DNA of 64,000 nt from Actinoallomurus spadix (GCF_024055725.1 NZ_JAMXMX010000004.1:335328-399327), one strand, 5' to 3'. Counted from the first letter of the stretch, positions 7,093 through 16,888 are shown. Notes: generated from the letters alone by a model not told the origin. Program-made: numbers and translations.

Positions 7093-9831
7093 TCACGACC
7101 GTACGGTGTCCTCCTCCGGGCCGGGTTCCGGTGACCGCGCGGACACGGCAGGCCGTCCCGCGCGGTCGCCGGCGGCCCGGCCCGGATGCAGCAGCCGGTC
7201 GAGGCGCACGGCGGCGTAGCCGAGTCCGGAGAGCGCGATGACGACCGCCAGCTCCAGGCCGGTCAGCGGCCGGGTGCCGAGCAGGTCGCGGAGCGCCGGG
7301 AGATAGAGTCCCGCCACCTGCAGGGCCAGCGCCGACGCGATGGCCACCGGCAGCAGCGGGTTCGCCCGGGTGCGGAGCCGGGAGCGGGAGCCGAGGGCGA
7401 CGCCGAGCTGGGTGGCGCCGAGGGTGAAGAACGCCATGCTCTGCCAGGGACGGCCCGCGTGGTGCGCCCAGACGGCGACGCCCAGGGTGACGGCGCCGAC
7501 GACCACGGCGATCCTGATGACGCGTAGCCAGAGTCCCGCGCCGAGGATGCTCTGGCCCGGGGGCCGGGGCGGGCTGCTCATGTCGCCGGGTCGCGCGGGC
7601 TCGCCGCCGAGGGCGACTCCCGGCAGTCCGTGGGTGAGCAGGTTGATCCACAGGATCTGGGCCGGCAGCAGCGGGAGCGGCAGGCCGAGGAACGGGCCGA
7701 CGAGCATGACGGCGATCTCGGCCGCGCCGCCGGACAGCGCGTAGATGAGGAACCGCCGGATGTTGGCGTACACGCGCCGGCCCTCCTCGACGGCGGCGAC
7801 CACGGTGCCGAGCGCGTCGTCGGCCAGGACGAGGTCGGCGGCCTGGCGGGCGACCTCGGTGCCGCGCCGTCCCATGGCGACGCCGATGTCGGCGCGGCGC
7901 AGCGCCGGGCCGTCGTTGACGCCGTCACCGGTCATCGCCACGATCTGCCCCTCCTCGCGCAGCGCCTGGACGATCCGGAGCTTGTGCTCCGGGGTGGCCC
8001 GCGCGAACACCGCGACGCGTCCCACCTCCCCGTCGTCCAGGTCGGCTCCGTCGAGGGCCCGGCACTCGGACCGGCCGTCCCCGGCGTCGAGGATGCCCAG
8101 TTCGGCGGCGACGGCGGCCGCGGTGCCGGGGTGGTCGCCGGTGATGAGGATCGGCCTGATCCCGGCGCGGCGGCACGCGGCGATGGTCCCGGCGGCGGCC
8201 GTACGCGGTGGATCCAGGATGGCGACGAGTCCGAGCAGGTGCAGGTCCTGTTCGGGTTCATCGCCCGGCCGCTCGCGGTCGGCCCACGCCACGGCCAGCA
8301 CCCGGAATCCCTCTCGCGCGAGTTCGCCGGCCCGGGTCGCGGCCTCGGCGAGCAGCCCCGGGTCGTCGGCCAGGACCGACGGGCACAGCAGCGATTCGGG
8401 CGCCCCCTTGCAGATCACGCGGACCCGGCCGCCGGGCAGGCGGTGGACGGTGCTCATCCGCTTGCGCTCACTGTCGAAGGGCCGCTCGGCGACGCGGGGC
8501 AGCCGGGCGTTCAGCTCCTCCCGGTCCAGTCCCCGTTTGGCCGCCGCGGCCAGCAGCGCGGCCTCCGTCGGATCGCCCAGGGCCTCCCACTCTCCGTCCG
8601 GGTCCTGCGGGGGGACGAGCCGGGCGTCATTGCAGAGCACCGCCGCCGACAGCAGGTCGGTCATCGAGTCACCGGGCACCTGGGATCCGGATGCCGGCCC
8701 ACCGGACACGGAGGAGCGGGGCACCGGGCGACCGGACGCGGCGGGGTCGGGTACCGGCCGGCCGGCATCCGAATCGGGCCGTCTCAGGGCCTGCCGGACC
8801 TCCCCCAGGGGGGCGTATCCGGAGCCGGTGACCGTCGCTTCGGCCGCGGGGGTCCACAGCCGGCGGGCGACCATCCGGCCCTCGGTCAGCGTGCCGGTCT
8901 TGTCCGTGGCGAGCACGGTCACCGATCCGAGGGTCTCCACGGCCGGTAGCCTGCGCACGAGGGCGTGCCGCGCGGCCATCCGGCGGGCGCCCAGGGCCAG
9001 GCTCAGGGTCACCACCGCGGGCAGCGACTCGGGCACCGCCGCGACGACGAGGCTGATCGCGGTCACGACCATGAGCTCCACCGGTTGCCCGCGGACGAGC
9101 CCGAACGCCAGGACCACGGCGCACAGCACGACCGTGACACCGGCGAGCATCCGGCCGATGCCGACGAGGCGCCGCTGGAGCGGGGTCAGGCCACCGCCCC
9201 GGTCCATCATCCCCGCGATCCGCCCGGTCGCACTGGCCGCGCCGACCGCGGTGACATGGGCCCGGCCACGGCCCTTGACCACGACGGTGCCCGCCCACAG
9301 CGACTCGTCGGCCCCCGTCTCCTTGCCCACCGGTACGGACTCACCGGTGAGCGAGGACTCGTCGAGGAGCAGCGTCGCCGCTTCGACCACCCGCGCGTCC
9401 GCGGGGACGATGTCGCCCTCCGCGAGCACCAGGAGGTCGCCGACGACGACGTCGGCGGCGGGGATCAGCCCCTGCTCCCCGTCCCGGATGACCCGGGCCG
9501 CCGGCGCGGTGAGCTCGGACAGGGCGGTGATCGCCCGGTCGGCGCGGATCTCCTGCCACACGCCCACCGACGTGTTCACGACGATGACGAGGAGGATGAC
9601 CGCCGTGTCGGTCCAGTCGCCGGTGGCGATCGTCAGCGCGGCGGCCGCCAGCAGGACGACGATCAGTGGGTCGCGCAGCTGGGACAGGACCCGCCGCCAC
9701 AGCGGCGTCGGCGGCCGTCCCGGCAGGACGTTCGGGCCGTCGCGGCCGAGTCTCACGGCCGCCTCGTCCGACGACAACCCGCGCTGGTCGGACTCGATCA
9801 TCTCTTCTCCGGCACCGGCCTCGACGGTCAC
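7093..9831 (-). CDS. ctpF: Cation-transporting P-type ATPase, P2A/CtpF type
   Basis: This is a 912-residue membrane cation pump of the Ca2+/Mn2+ (PMR1, CtpF) subgroup. The order is a cytosolic N-terminus, TM1-2, actuator domain with LTGES, TM3-4 with AAVPESLPAVVT (the usual PEGLP has Ser instead of Gly), phosphorylation motif DKTGTLTEG near residue 309, a nucleotide-binding domain with KGAPE, hinge MTGDGVNDGPAL, and six C-terminal TM helices. An unusual low-complexity loop with repeated GRPVP units (about 8660-8790) sits in the N domain. I chose GTG 9831 because GAGGAGG precedes it by eight bases; the open frame to 9981 lacks such a site and would cover the promoter. DosR-like boxes lie upstream, which fits CtpF of mycobacteria being a DosR regulon member. 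Confidence 0.85.
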   Translation of the reverse strand: MTVEAGAGEEMIESDQRGLSSDEAAVRLGRDGPNVLPGRPPTPLWRRVLSQLRDPLIVVLLAAAALTIATGDWTDTAVILLVIVVNTSVGVWQEIRADRAITALSELTAPAARVIRDGEQGLIPAADVVVGDLLVLAEGDIVPADARVVEAATLLLDESSLTGESVPVGKETGADESLWAGTVVVKGRGRAHVTAVGAASATGRIAGMMDRGGGLTPLQRRLVGIGRMLAGVTVVLCAVVLAFGLVRGQPVELMVVTAISLVVAAVPESLPAVVTLSLALGARRMAARHALVRRLPAVETLGSVTVLATDKTGTLTEGRMVARRLWTPAAEATVTGSGYAPLGEVRQALRRPDSDAGRPVPDPAASGRPVPRSSVSGGPASGSQVPGDSMTDLLSAAVLCNDARLVPPQDPDGEWEALGDPTEAALLAAAAKRGLDREELNARLPRVAERPFDSERKRMSTVHRLPGGRVRVICKGAPESLLCPSVLADDPGLLAEAATRAGELAREGFRVLAVAWADRERPGDEPEQDLHLLGLVAILDPPRTAAAGTIAACRRAGIRPILITGDHPGTAAAVAAELGILDAGDGRSECRALDGADLDDGEVGRVAVFARATPEHKLRIVQALREEGQIVAMTGDGVNDGPALRRADIGVAMGRRGTEVARQAADLVLADDALGTVVAAVEEGRRVYANIRRFLIYALSGGAAEIAVMLVGPFLGLPLPLLPAQILWINLLTHGLPGVALGGEPARPGDMSSPPRPPGQSILGAGLWLRVIRIAVVVGAVTLGVAVWAHHAGRPWQSMAFFTLGATQLGVALGSRSRLRTRANPLLPVAIASALALQVAGLYLPALRDLLGTRPLTGLELAVVIALSGLGYAAVRLDRLLHPGRAAGDRAGRPAVSARSPEPGPEEDTVRS

Positions 9832-9948
9832 CGCGTTCGCCTCCTCGGTCGACGCCGCGACGCGGCCACCGGCGTGGCCGAGCGACCGACGCGGCTCGGG
9901 CTGTGATCTCAAACTCTCACCGGCGGGCGTCCGCACCTCAGGGGCGTT

Positions 9949-10061
9949 GTCCCATGTGGGACGGGACCTTCGGCCCGACACGACCCGGGGCAGCGCCCGA
10001 TCCGGCTTTCGGCGCCGTTACCGGCAAAGGGACCTTTACTCCGGCAAGGGACAGAAGTCCC
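9949..10061. promoter_or_regulatory. Cluster of DosR/DevR-like boxes between ctpF-like and HAD genes
   Basis: Four GGGAC-type palindromic elements fall in one divergent intergenic region: GTCCCATGTGGGAC (9949-9962, perfect arms), GGGACCTTCGGCCC (9963-9976), GGGACCTTTACTCC (10029-10042) and GGGACAGAAGTCCC (10048-10061, 5-bp perfect arms). They resemble the actinobacterial DosR/DevR site. They could serve both the leftward ATPase and the rightward HAD gene. No DosR or DosS homolog is in the window. The rest of 9832-10151 shows no gene. Confidence 0.55.
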
Positions 10062-10151
10062 CGGACGCAGGGGAATTCCGCCCCTACGACCCGGCCGGGG
10101 AATCGCCTGAAGTGAAAGTGCGAGCCGAAGTTCGGGTGCGAGCCGAGAGGG

Positions 10152-10913
10152 GTGAGGCGGGTGCCGACCGATCAGTGCGTTCTCGGTGGCGACATCGCGG
10201 CGATCATCTTCGGGGTCGACGGAGTCATCCTCGACACCGCCCAGGCCGCGGCGGCCGCCTGGAAGTCGGCGCTGGACCCGTTCCTGCGCTCCCACGCCGG
10301 CGATCGGGAGGGGGGTTTCCGGCCGTTCGAGGTCCGCGCGGACTACCTGCGGTACTTCCACGGCAGGCCGCGGGCCGCCGGGGTTCGCGAGTTCCTCGCG
10401 TCCCAGGGGCCGGTGCCGAGGCCGGAGGTCGTCTCCGAGCTGGCCGGGCGCCAGGAGCGGCTCTTCCTCGCCGAGGTCCGCCGCCACGGGATCGCGCCCT
10501 TCGCCTCGACCGTCGACCTCGTCCGCGCGGCGCGCCGTCACCGGCTGCGCACGGCCGCGATCTCCGCCGACCGGTACGCCGCCGAACTGCTCACCCGGGC
10601 CGGCGTCACGGACATGTTCGACGTGCGGCTGGACGGCCTGGACGCGCCCGGCACCGGGCTGCCCGGACACCTCGAACCCTGCCTGCTCCTGGAGGCGGCG
10701 CTGCTGATGCGGACGCCGCCGGCGCGGACCGCCGTCGTCGAGCAGTCACCGGACGGCGTGGCCGCCGGACGGCACGGCGGGTTCGGGCTCGTGGTCGGGG
10801 TCGACCGCGTCGGCCGGGCCGCCGTGCTGCGCGCCCACGGCGCGGACGCGGTGATCGAGGACCTCTCCCGGCTGCGGTTGCGCAAGGCTCCCGCGCTGAC
10901 CGGCCGCCCCTGA
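10152..10913 (+). CDS. HAD-superfamily protein, beta-phosphoglucomutase-like, nucleophile missing
   Basis: This is a 253-residue HAD protein with the C1 cap of the beta-phosphoglucomutase group. In such enzymes motif I is FDxDGV with the first Asp as nucleophile. Here it reads IIFGVDGVILDT, so the nucleophile Asp is Gly while the second Asp remains. Motif III/IV acidic residues are also hard to place: the VVEQSPDGVAAG stretch replaces the usual VxEDS..G. Actinomycetes often place a beta-PGM gene next to a GH65 phosphorylase to pass beta-glucose-1-P into glycolysis, and a GH65 gene is nearby. The protein may be non-catalytic or have another role. The start is GTG 10152 behind GAGAGG; GTG 10161 is possible. 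It is convergent with the universal stress protein gene. Confidence 0.75.
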   Translation: MRRVPTDQCVLGGDIAAIIFGVDGVILDTAQAAAAAWKSALDPFLRSHAGDREGGFRPFEVRADYLRYFHGRPRAAGVREFLASQGPVPRPEVVSELAGRQERLFLAEVRRHGIAPFASTVDLVRAARRHRLRTAAISADRYAAELLTRAGVTDMFDVRLDGLDAPGTGLPGHLEPCLLLEAALLMRTPPARTAVVEQSPDGVAAGRHGGFGLVVGVDRVGRAAVLRAHGADAVIEDLSRLRLRKAPALTGRP

Positions 10914-10932
10914 CGCCCGCACGCGGTACGGC

Positions 10933-11799
10933 TCAGCGGGTGGCGGGTACGACGGCCAGGGGGCACTGGGCGTGGTGCAGCAACCCGTGGCTCACCGACC
11001 CCAGGAGCAGTCCGGTGAAGCCGCCCCTGCCCCGGCTGCCGACCACGAGGAGGTCGGCACGTGCCGACGCGCCGCCGAGGATCCGCACCGGCCGGCCGTG
11101 CTCGACGTCGAAGACCACCTCGACCTCGGGGAACCTGTCCCGCCAGGCGGCCAGCGACTTCTCCACCAGGCGCAGCTCCTCCTCCGCGACGATCTTCGGG
11201 TCGTACACCAGCGGACGCATGTCGCCCGGGCCGCTCGACGCGGGGTACGTCCAGACGTGGACGGCCCGCAGCCGGGCCTTGCGCAGCGCGGCCTCCTCGA
11301 ACGCGAACCCGATGGCCGGCTCGCTGACCGCCGACCCGTCCACGCCGACCACGATCTCCCGCCGCAGCGCGGGCTCCAGGTCGCGTACGACGACGGTGGG
11401 CACCGTCGCGTGCGTGACGACCTGCAGCGTGCTGGAGCCCAGCAGCAGGCCGGTCGCGGCTCCCATGCCGTGGCCGCCCAGCACGATCATCGCGGCGTCT
11501 CCGGCCTTCTCCAGGAGGACGCGCGCGACCTGACCGGGCGCGCTCTCCGCGCGGACGTCGACGCCGGGGGCGCGCTCGCGCGCGGCGGCCTCCGCCTGTG
11601 CCAGGAGCTCCTTGTCACCGGCCAGCAGCCACTGCCGCACCGCGACGAGCCGCGGGTCGACCGGGGTGTCGTACATCCACTCGGCCTCCGCGTGCACGAT
11701 CCGCAGGGGCAGGGCTCTGCGCTCCGCCTCCTCGGCCGCCCACTCGACCGCCCGGAGGCTCTGGTCCGACCCATCGGTGCCGACGATGATCTCGCGCAT
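10933..11799 (-). CDS. Universal stress protein, two tandem UspA domains
   Basis: The protein has 288 residues and two UspA domains (about 1-142 and 150-288). Each opens with a beta-strand and the VGTDGS / VGVDGS nucleotide-loop motif. The second domain ends with GSRGRGGFTGLLLGSVS and the first has GGHGMGAATGLLLGSS, the G-2x-G-9x-G(S/T) pattern of ATP-binding Usp proteins. Tandem ATP-binding Usps are typical of hypoxia and dormancy regulons in actinobacteria. The start is ATG 11799 with GAGGAGAGG upstream; the frame continues to 11976 without support. It is divergent from the GH65 gene, with a DosR-like box between them. Confidence 0.92.
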   Translation of the reverse strand: MREIIVGTDGSDQSLRAVEWAAEEAERRALPLRIVHAEAEWMYDTPVDPRLVAVRQWLLAGDKELLAQAEAAARERAPGVDVRAESAPGQVARVLLEKAGDAAMIVLGGHGMGAATGLLLGSSTLQVVTHATVPTVVVRDLEPALRREIVVGVDGSAVSEPAIGFAFEEAALRKARLRAVHVWTYPASSGPGDMRPLVYDPKIVAEEELRLVEKSLAAWRDRFPEVEVVFDVEHGRPVRILGGASARADLLVVGSRGRGGFTGLLLGSVSHGLLHHAQCPLAVVPATR

Positions 11800-11880
11800 G
11801 ACCCGTCCTCTCCTCGGCCGCGGGAAGGGCTCCCGGCGGTGCCCGCTCCCATCGCATCCGCCGCCGGCGCCGGCCGCCAG

Positions 11881-11894
11881 AGGCCGAAGGTCCT
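11881..11894. promoter_or_regulatory. DosR-like box between usp and GH65 genes
   Basis: AGGCCGAAGGTCCT reads on the other strand as AGGACCTTCGGCCT. It shares the GGACCTTCGGCC core with the site at 9963-9976. It lies about 80 bp from each of the divergent starts 11799 and 11975. Confidence 0.45.
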
Positions 11895-11974
11895 CGATCG
11901 GCGGGCGGTCCGCCTCTCGTACGCGGGACTCCGGGCGGCTGGGATGGACGCAGGCACCGGGGAGGAGGCGGGCC

Positions 11975-14392
11975 ATGGGGGCATGGCTGCTCCGCTACGA
12001 CGGCGTCGACCCCGACGGCGAACGGCTGCGCGAGTCGCTCTGCACGCTCGGCAACGGCTACTTCGCGACGCGGGGCGCGGCACCCGAGGCGTCCGCCGAC
12101 GCCGTGCATCACCCGGGGACCTACATCGCCGGCTGCTACGACCGGCTGACGTCGACGGTCGCGGGCCGGACGACGACCAACGAGGACCTGGTCAACGCGC
12201 CGAACTGGCTGCCGCTCACGTTCCGCGCCGCGGACGGCGAGTGGTTCGGTTCCCGCCCCGGGGACCTGCTCGGTCACCGGCAGGTCCTCGATCTGCGCCG
12301 CGGGCTGCTCATCCGGCGCCTGCGCCACCGTGACGCCGCGGGCCGCGACACCACGGTGGAGCAGCAGCGCCTGGTCTCCATGGACGATCCGCACGTGGCG
12401 GCGCTGCGGACCGTGATCCGGCCGGAGAACTGGAGCGGGACGCTGGAGATCCGGTCGGGCCTGGACGGGCGGGTCCGCAACGACGGCGTGGCCCGCTACC
12501 GCGGGCTGGCCGACGCCCACCTGTCGATCCGCTCGGCCGGCGCCGACCGGGAAGTGATCTGGCTGGAGGCCGAGACCGTCACCTCGGCGGTGCGGATCGC
12601 CGAGGCCGCCCGTACCACCGTGACGGGCGCGGCCGTGGCCCGCCGGGAGACGCGGGACGAGCCGGGATGGATCGCGCACCACCTGACCCTGCCCCTGCGG
12701 CAGGGGGAGGCGGTGGCCGTGGAGAAGGTCGTCGCGCTGCACACCTCGCGGGACCGCGCCACGGACGGCACCCTGGCGGCGGCCCGGTCGCGCGCCGAGC
12801 GGGCGCCCGCCTTCGCGGAGCTGTGCGACCGGCACGTCATGGCCTGGGACCACCTGTGGCGCCGGGGCCGCCTCGACGTCGGGCGGAGCGCGGCGCAGCG
12901 GACCATCAACCTGCACATGTTCCACCTGCTGCAGACCGTCTCCCCGCACACGGTAGGCCTCGACGTCGGCGTGCCCGCCCGCGGGCTGCACGGCGAGGCC
13001 TACCGCGGGCACGTCTTCTGGGACGAGTTGTTCGTGCTGCCCTTCCTCGGCCTCCGCTTCCCGGACGTCGTCCGGGCCCTGCTCCTGTACCGCTGGCACC
13101 GGTTGCCGGCGGCGCGCGCGGCGGCCCGCGAGGCGGGGTACGCCGGGGCGATGTACCCGTGGCAGAGCGGCGGTGACGGCCGCGACGAGACGCCGCGCAC
13201 GCATTTCAACCCCCGCTCCGGCCGGTGGCTGCCGGACAACTCCCGGCTGCAGCGGCACGTCGGGCTGGCCGTCGCGTTCAACGTCTGGCAGTACTACGAG
13301 GCGACGGGCGACCTGGAGTTCCTGTCGTCCTACGGCGCGGAGATGCTGCTGGAGATCGCCCGTTTCTGGGCGGACCTGGCGACGTTCGACGCGCCGTCCG
13401 GCCGCTACGACATCCGGGGCGTCATGGGGCCGGACGAGTACCACGACGCCCTTCCCGGCGCCGCCGCGCCCGGGCTGGCCAACAACGCCTACACCAACGT
13501 CATGGCGGTCTGGGCGCTGTGCCGCGCGCTCGACGTGCTCGCCCTGCTGCCGTCCGAGCGCCGGGCCGAACTGCTCGAACGCCTCGGTCTCGGCCCCGCG
13601 GAGATCACCCGCCTGGAGGACGTGAGCCGGCGGCTGCGCGTGCCGTTCCACGCCGACGGCGTCATCAGCCAGTTCGAGGGGTACGAGGACCTGGCGGAGT
13701 TCGACTGGGCGGGATACCGGGCGAGGTACGGCGACATCCGGCGTCTCGACCGCATCCTCGAGGCGGAGGGCGACACTCCCAACCGGTACAAGGCGTCCAA
13801 GCAGGCGGACGTGCTGATGCTGTTCTACCTGCTGTCCGCCGACGAGCTGACCGCCCTGCTCGCCCGGCTCGGCTACCGCCTGGACCGCGCGGCGATCCCG
13901 AGGACGGTCCGGTACTACCTCGCGCGCACCTCGCACGGCTCGACGCTCAGCGCGGTCGTGCACGCCTGGGTCCTGGCCCGGTCCGACCGGGCCGCGTCCT
14001 GGCGGTTCTTCCTCGAGGCCCTCGACGGCGACGTGCACGACGTCCAGGGCGGTACGACGGGCGAGGGGGTGCACCTGGGCGCGATGGCCGGCACGCTGGA
14101 CCTGGCGCAGCGCTGCTACACCGGCCTGGAGCCGCGCGGCGACGTGCTGCGCCTCAACCCGCACCTGCCGCCGGGCCTGCCCGGGCTCGGGATGGAGCTG
14201 CGCTACCGCGGCCACTGGGGCATCCGCCTCCACGCCGATCATCGGGGCGTCCGGGTCGGGTTGCGCCGATCGGCGCAACCGCCGATCCGGATGATCGTGG
14301 ACGGCGGCCCGGTCACCACGATCCCGGCGGGACGCACCGTCTGGTTCGCCACCTCCGCCGCGGCCGGCGAGCGGACCGCCGGGACCGGATGA
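11975..14392 (+). CDS. Glycoside hydrolase family 65 protein (disaccharide phosphorylase-like)
   Basis: This is an 805-residue GH65 enzyme; family members phosphorolyse (or hydrolyse) trehalose, maltose, kojibiose or nigerose, releasing beta-glucose-1-phosphate. The order is an N-terminal beta-sandwich (LCTLGNGYFATRG near residue 25), a linker, an (alpha/alpha)6 catalytic barrel and a small C-terminal beta domain. GPDEYHD near residue 485 holds the general-acid Glu; YRGHVFWDELFVLPF and WLPDNSRLQ line the sugar site. TSHGSTLSAVVH near residue 652 is the phosphate-loop region seen in phosphorylases. The start is ATG 11975 immediately behind GGGGAGGAGG. The partner mutase would be the HAD gene at 10152, but that copy lacks its nucleophile. 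Confidence 0.88.
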   Translation: MGAWLLRYDGVDPDGERLRESLCTLGNGYFATRGAAPEASADAVHHPGTYIAGCYDRLTSTVAGRTTTNEDLVNAPNWLPLTFRAADGEWFGSRPGDLLGHRQVLDLRRGLLIRRLRHRDAAGRDTTVEQQRLVSMDDPHVAALRTVIRPENWSGTLEIRSGLDGRVRNDGVARYRGLADAHLSIRSAGADREVIWLEAETVTSAVRIAEAARTTVTGAAVARRETRDEPGWIAHHLTLPLRQGEAVAVEKVVALHTSRDRATDGTLAAARSRAERAPAFAELCDRHVMAWDHLWRRGRLDVGRSAAQRTINLHMFHLLQTVSPHTVGLDVGVPARGLHGEAYRGHVFWDELFVLPFLGLRFPDVVRALLLYRWHRLPAARAAAREAGYAGAMYPWQSGGDGRDETPRTHFNPRSGRWLPDNSRLQRHVGLAVAFNVWQYYEATGDLEFLSSYGAEMLLEIARFWADLATFDAPSGRYDIRGVMGPDEYHDALPGAAAPGLANNAYTNVMAVWALCRALDVLALLPSERRAELLERLGLGPAEITRLEDVSRRLRVPFHADGVISQFEGYEDLAEFDWAGYRARYGDIRRLDRILEAEGDTPNRYKASKQADVLMLFYLLSADELTALLARLGYRLDRAAIPRTVRYYLARTSHGSTLSAVVHAWVLARSDRAASWRFFLEALDGDVHDVQGGTTGEGVHLGAMAGTLDLAQRCYTGLEPRGDVLRLNPHLPPGLPGLGMELRYRGHWGIRLHADHRGVRVGLRRSAQPPIRMIVDGGPVTTIPAGRTVWFATSAAAGERTAGTG

Positions 14393-14410
14393 CGCCGGGA
14401 CGAAGCGCCG

Positions 14411-14854
14411 TCACGACCGCCGGTCGCAGGCGAGCGCGGTGATCCGGTCGGCCACCTCCGTGACCGCGCGGCGCACCGGCGGGCTCAGGCCGGAGCCGAA
14501 GCCGAACTCCACGCCCTCGATGCCGTAGACGCGGAGGTCACCGGGCATCCGGCCGAGGATCCGCCCCAGCTCCGCGGCCAGGTCGACGCTGAGACCGTGA
14601 CAGCTCGTGTCGGCGTGCGTTCCGGTCGGGAGCTCGGCGGCCTCGTGCACGTGGCCCGGACCGCTGGCGGGCGAGACCGCATCGACGACCACGGCGAGGT
14701 CCGCGCCGTTCCACAGCTCCATGAGCTGGACGGGTTCGCCGTCGCACGTCGCGAGCCGGACGTCCGGCGGGCAGCGGCCGCGCAGCTCGCGGACCACCGC
14801 CAGGCCGGCTCCGTCGTCCCGGCGCAGATCGTTGCCCACTCCGATGACGATCAT
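14411..14854 (-). CDS. [NiFe]-hydrogenase maturation protease
   Basis: This is a 147-residue HycI/HyaD-type endopeptidase that trims the C-terminus of the hydrogenase large subunit after nickel insertion. It starts [20 protein letters not shown], the classic GNxLxxDDGxG motif with the Ni-sensing Asp, and has a second conserved Asp in VVVDAV. Its ATG (14854) overlaps the TGA of the large-subunit gene as ATGA, so the two are translationally coupled and it is the last gene of the hydrogenase operon. Confidence 0.9.
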   Translation of the reverse strand: MIVIGVGNDLRRDDGAGLAVVRELRGRCPPDVRLATCDGEPVQLMELWNGADLAVVVDAVSPASGPGHVHEAAELPTGTHADTSCHGLSVDLAAELGRILGRMPGDLRVYGIEGVEFGFGSGLSPPVRRAVTEVADRITALACDRRS

Positions 14855-16143
14855 GATCGGACCACCTTCAGGTCGAGAAAGTGCGCCGCGCAGGAGATGC
14901 ACGGGTCGTAGCTGCGGATCGTCCGTTCGCACGCCGAGGTGAGCGCGGCGTCGTCCAGGTCGAGGCGATCCTGCACCAGGCGGCGCAGGTCCTCCTCGAT
15001 CGCCGCCTGGTTCTGGGAGGTCGGCGGGACGATCCGGGCCGAGGTCAGCAGGCCCTCGCCGTCGAGGTCGTACCGGTGGTACAGCAGTCCGCGCGGCGCC
15101 TCGGTCGCGCCGTGCCCGCGGCCTGCCCGTGCCCGCACCGGGACGTACGGCGGCGGAGGCTCATAGGAGGCGATGACGCGCAGGGCCTCCTCGACCGCGT
15201 GAACGATCTCGACGGCGCGTACGACGATGCTCTGGAACGGGTTCCGGCACTCGTGGCCGAGACCGGCGTCGGCGGCGGCCTCGTGGGCCAGCGGAGACAG
15301 GCGGTCGCGGTTCAGCGCGAACCGCGCCAGCGGCCCGGTGAGGTACCGGCCGCCGTGCACCAGCCGGGAGTGCAGGGCGGTCGAGTGCGGCACCTGGTAC
15401 TCGGCGACCTCGTCCTCGAAGTCCGCGACCTCGAACGCGGCGCCCGTCGTGGTCCGGGGCGTGCCACGCTCCAGGGGGTACTCCTCGCCGGTCAGGGCCA
15501 GGAACTCGTGGTCGAACGTCAGGTCGGGGAAGTCGAAGCCGGCCACCCAGCGCACCGTGGCCAGCGCGTCCTCCAGGGCCCTGCGGAGGCCCGGCACGAG
15601 CCCGCGCAGCTCCCGGGGCGTGGGGACCCGGTGGAAACCGCCGACCCGTACGTTGACCGGGTGGATCGCGCGGCCGCCGAGCAGCTCGATGATCGCGTTG
15701 CCGGTCTTCTTCAGCTCGAGGCCGCGTTCGACCAGCGGCCGGTAGGCGCGGGCCATCTCGACCGCGCTCGGATAGCCGAGGAAGTCCGGGGCGTGCAGCA
15801 GGTAGATGTGCAGGGCGTGACTCGAGATCCACTCCCCGCAGTACATCAGGCGCCGCAGGTCCCCCAGCGGCCCGTCGACCGCGACGCCGCACGCCGACTC
15901 CACGGCCCGGCAGGCGCTCATCTGGTAGGCGACGGGGCAGATGCCGCAGATCCGCGAGGTGATGTCCGGTGGTTCGGTGTACGCCCGGCCGCGGAGGAAC
16001 GCCTCGAAGAACCGCGGCGGCTCGTAGATGTTCAGCAGGATCTCCTCGACACGGTCCCCGGCGACCCGCACCTGCATCGCCCCCTCGCCCTCCACCCGCG
16101 CCAGGGCGCCGATGTTCAGGGTCCGCTCATGCCGGTGGGTCAT
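14851..16143 (-). CDS. hyhL: Group 3b [NiFe]-hydrogenase large (alpha) subunit
   Basis: This is the 430-residue catalytic subunit. The N-terminal nickel ligands lie in [15 protein letters not shown] (CxxC near residue 65) and the C-terminal pair in [14 protein letters not shown] (near residue 420). A short peptide, KVVRS, follows after the DPCxxCAAH motif as the expected protease-removed tail. The sequence matches the cytosolic NAD(P)-linked sulfhydrogenase type: no twin-Arg partner and an adjacent FAD/NAD-binding subunit. It makes or consumes H2 coupled to NADP(H). The start overlaps the small-subunit gene by 17 bp; the stop overlaps the protease gene. Confidence 0.92.
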   Translation of the reverse strand: MTHRHERTLNIGALARVEGEGAMQVRVAGDRVEEILLNIYEPPRFFEAFLRGRAYTEPPDITSRICGICPVAYQMSACRAVESACGVAVDGPLGDLRRLMYCGEWISSHALHIYLLHAPDFLGYPSAVEMARAYRPLVERGLELKKTGNAIIELLGGRAIHPVNVRVGGFHRVPTPRELRGLVPGLRRALEDALATVRWVAGFDFPDLTFDHEFLALTGEEYPLERGTPRTTTGAAFEVADFEDEVAEYQVPHSTALHSRLVHGGRYLTGPLARFALNRDRLSPLAHEAAADAGLGHECRNPFQSIVVRAVEIVHAVEEALRVIASYEPPPPYVPVRARAGRGHGATEAPRGLLYHRYDLDGEGLLTSARIVPPTSQNQAAIEEDLRRLVQDRLDLDDAALTSACERTIRSYDPCISCAAHFLDLKVVRS

Positions 16144-16888
16144 CGGGCACCTCCGTGAAGGCCGTGACGTTGAACGTGGCGAACATCCGGTCCATCTCGG
16201 GCCGCGCCAGGCCGATGTCGCCGAGCCAGGTCTTCAGCGAGCCGGTGTTGGGCCGGGCGGAGGGGCCGAAGCAGCCGTAGCAGCCGCGCCCGTAGGCGGG
16301 GCAGATCGCTCCGCAGCCGGTGTGCGTGACCGGCCCCAGGCAGGGCGTGCCGTGGGCGACCATGACGCAGACGTTCCCGCGCATCTTGCACTCGAAGCAG
16401 ACCGGGTGGTTCGGGATGCCGGGCCGGCGCCCGGCCAGGTAGGCGGACAGCACCTCCAGGAGCTGGCCCCGGTCGATCGGGCAGCCGCGCAGCTCGAAGT
16501 CGACCGGCACGTGCGCCGAGATCGGCGTCGACTCGGCCAGCGTGGCGACGTACTCGGGCCGGGCGTACACCACCGACCGGTACTCCTCCACGTCGGCGAA
16601 GTTGCGGAGCGCCTGGATGCCGCCGGCGGTGGCGCAGGCCCCGATCGTGACGAGCCGCCGCGAGATCCGCCGGACCTCCTTGATCCGTTCCGCGTCGGCC
16701 GGGGTCGAGATCGACCCCTCGACGAGCGACACGTCGTACGGGCCCTCCGTCACGGCGCTGGACGCCTCGAGGAAGTGCGCGATCTCGACCTCGCCCGCCA
16801 GGGTCAGGAGCTCGTCCTCGCAGTCCAGGAGGGTGAGCTGGCAGCCGTCGCAGGAGGCGAACTTCCACACGGCGAGTTTCGGGGCCAT
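16127..16888 (-). CDS. hyhS: Group 3b [NiFe]-hydrogenase small (delta) subunit
   Basis: The 253-residue small subunit carries the Fe-S relay. [13 protein letters not shown] near residues 12-24 gives the CxxC of the proximal cluster, GACATAGG and [12 protein letters not shown] follow, and the C-terminal Cys-rich stretch [14 protein letters not shown] ... [13 protein letters not shown] ... GCYGCFGP supplies further cluster ligands. There is no Tat signal, so it is cytosolic. The ATG at 16888 overlaps the preceding stop as TGATG. Confidence 0.92.
   Translation of the reverse strand: MAPKLAVWKFASCDGCQLTLLDCEDELLTLAGEVEIAHFLEASSAVTEGPYDVSLVEGSISTPADAERIKEVRRISRRLVTIGACATAGGIQALRNFADVEEYRSVVYARPEYVATLAESTPISAHVPVDFELRGCPIDRGQLLEVLSAYLAGRRPGIPNHPVCFECKMRGNVCVMVAHGTPCLGPVTHTGCGAICPAYGRGCYGCFGPSARPNTGSLKTWLGDIGLARPEMDRMFATFNVTAFTEVPDDPPA

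Noticed and set aside
7745..11533. 1262-codon plus-strand open frame opposite the P-type ATPase
   Set aside because: It is antisense to a clear ATPase and runs through a promoter region; Ser/Arg/Ala-rich composition is typical of high-GC shadow frames.
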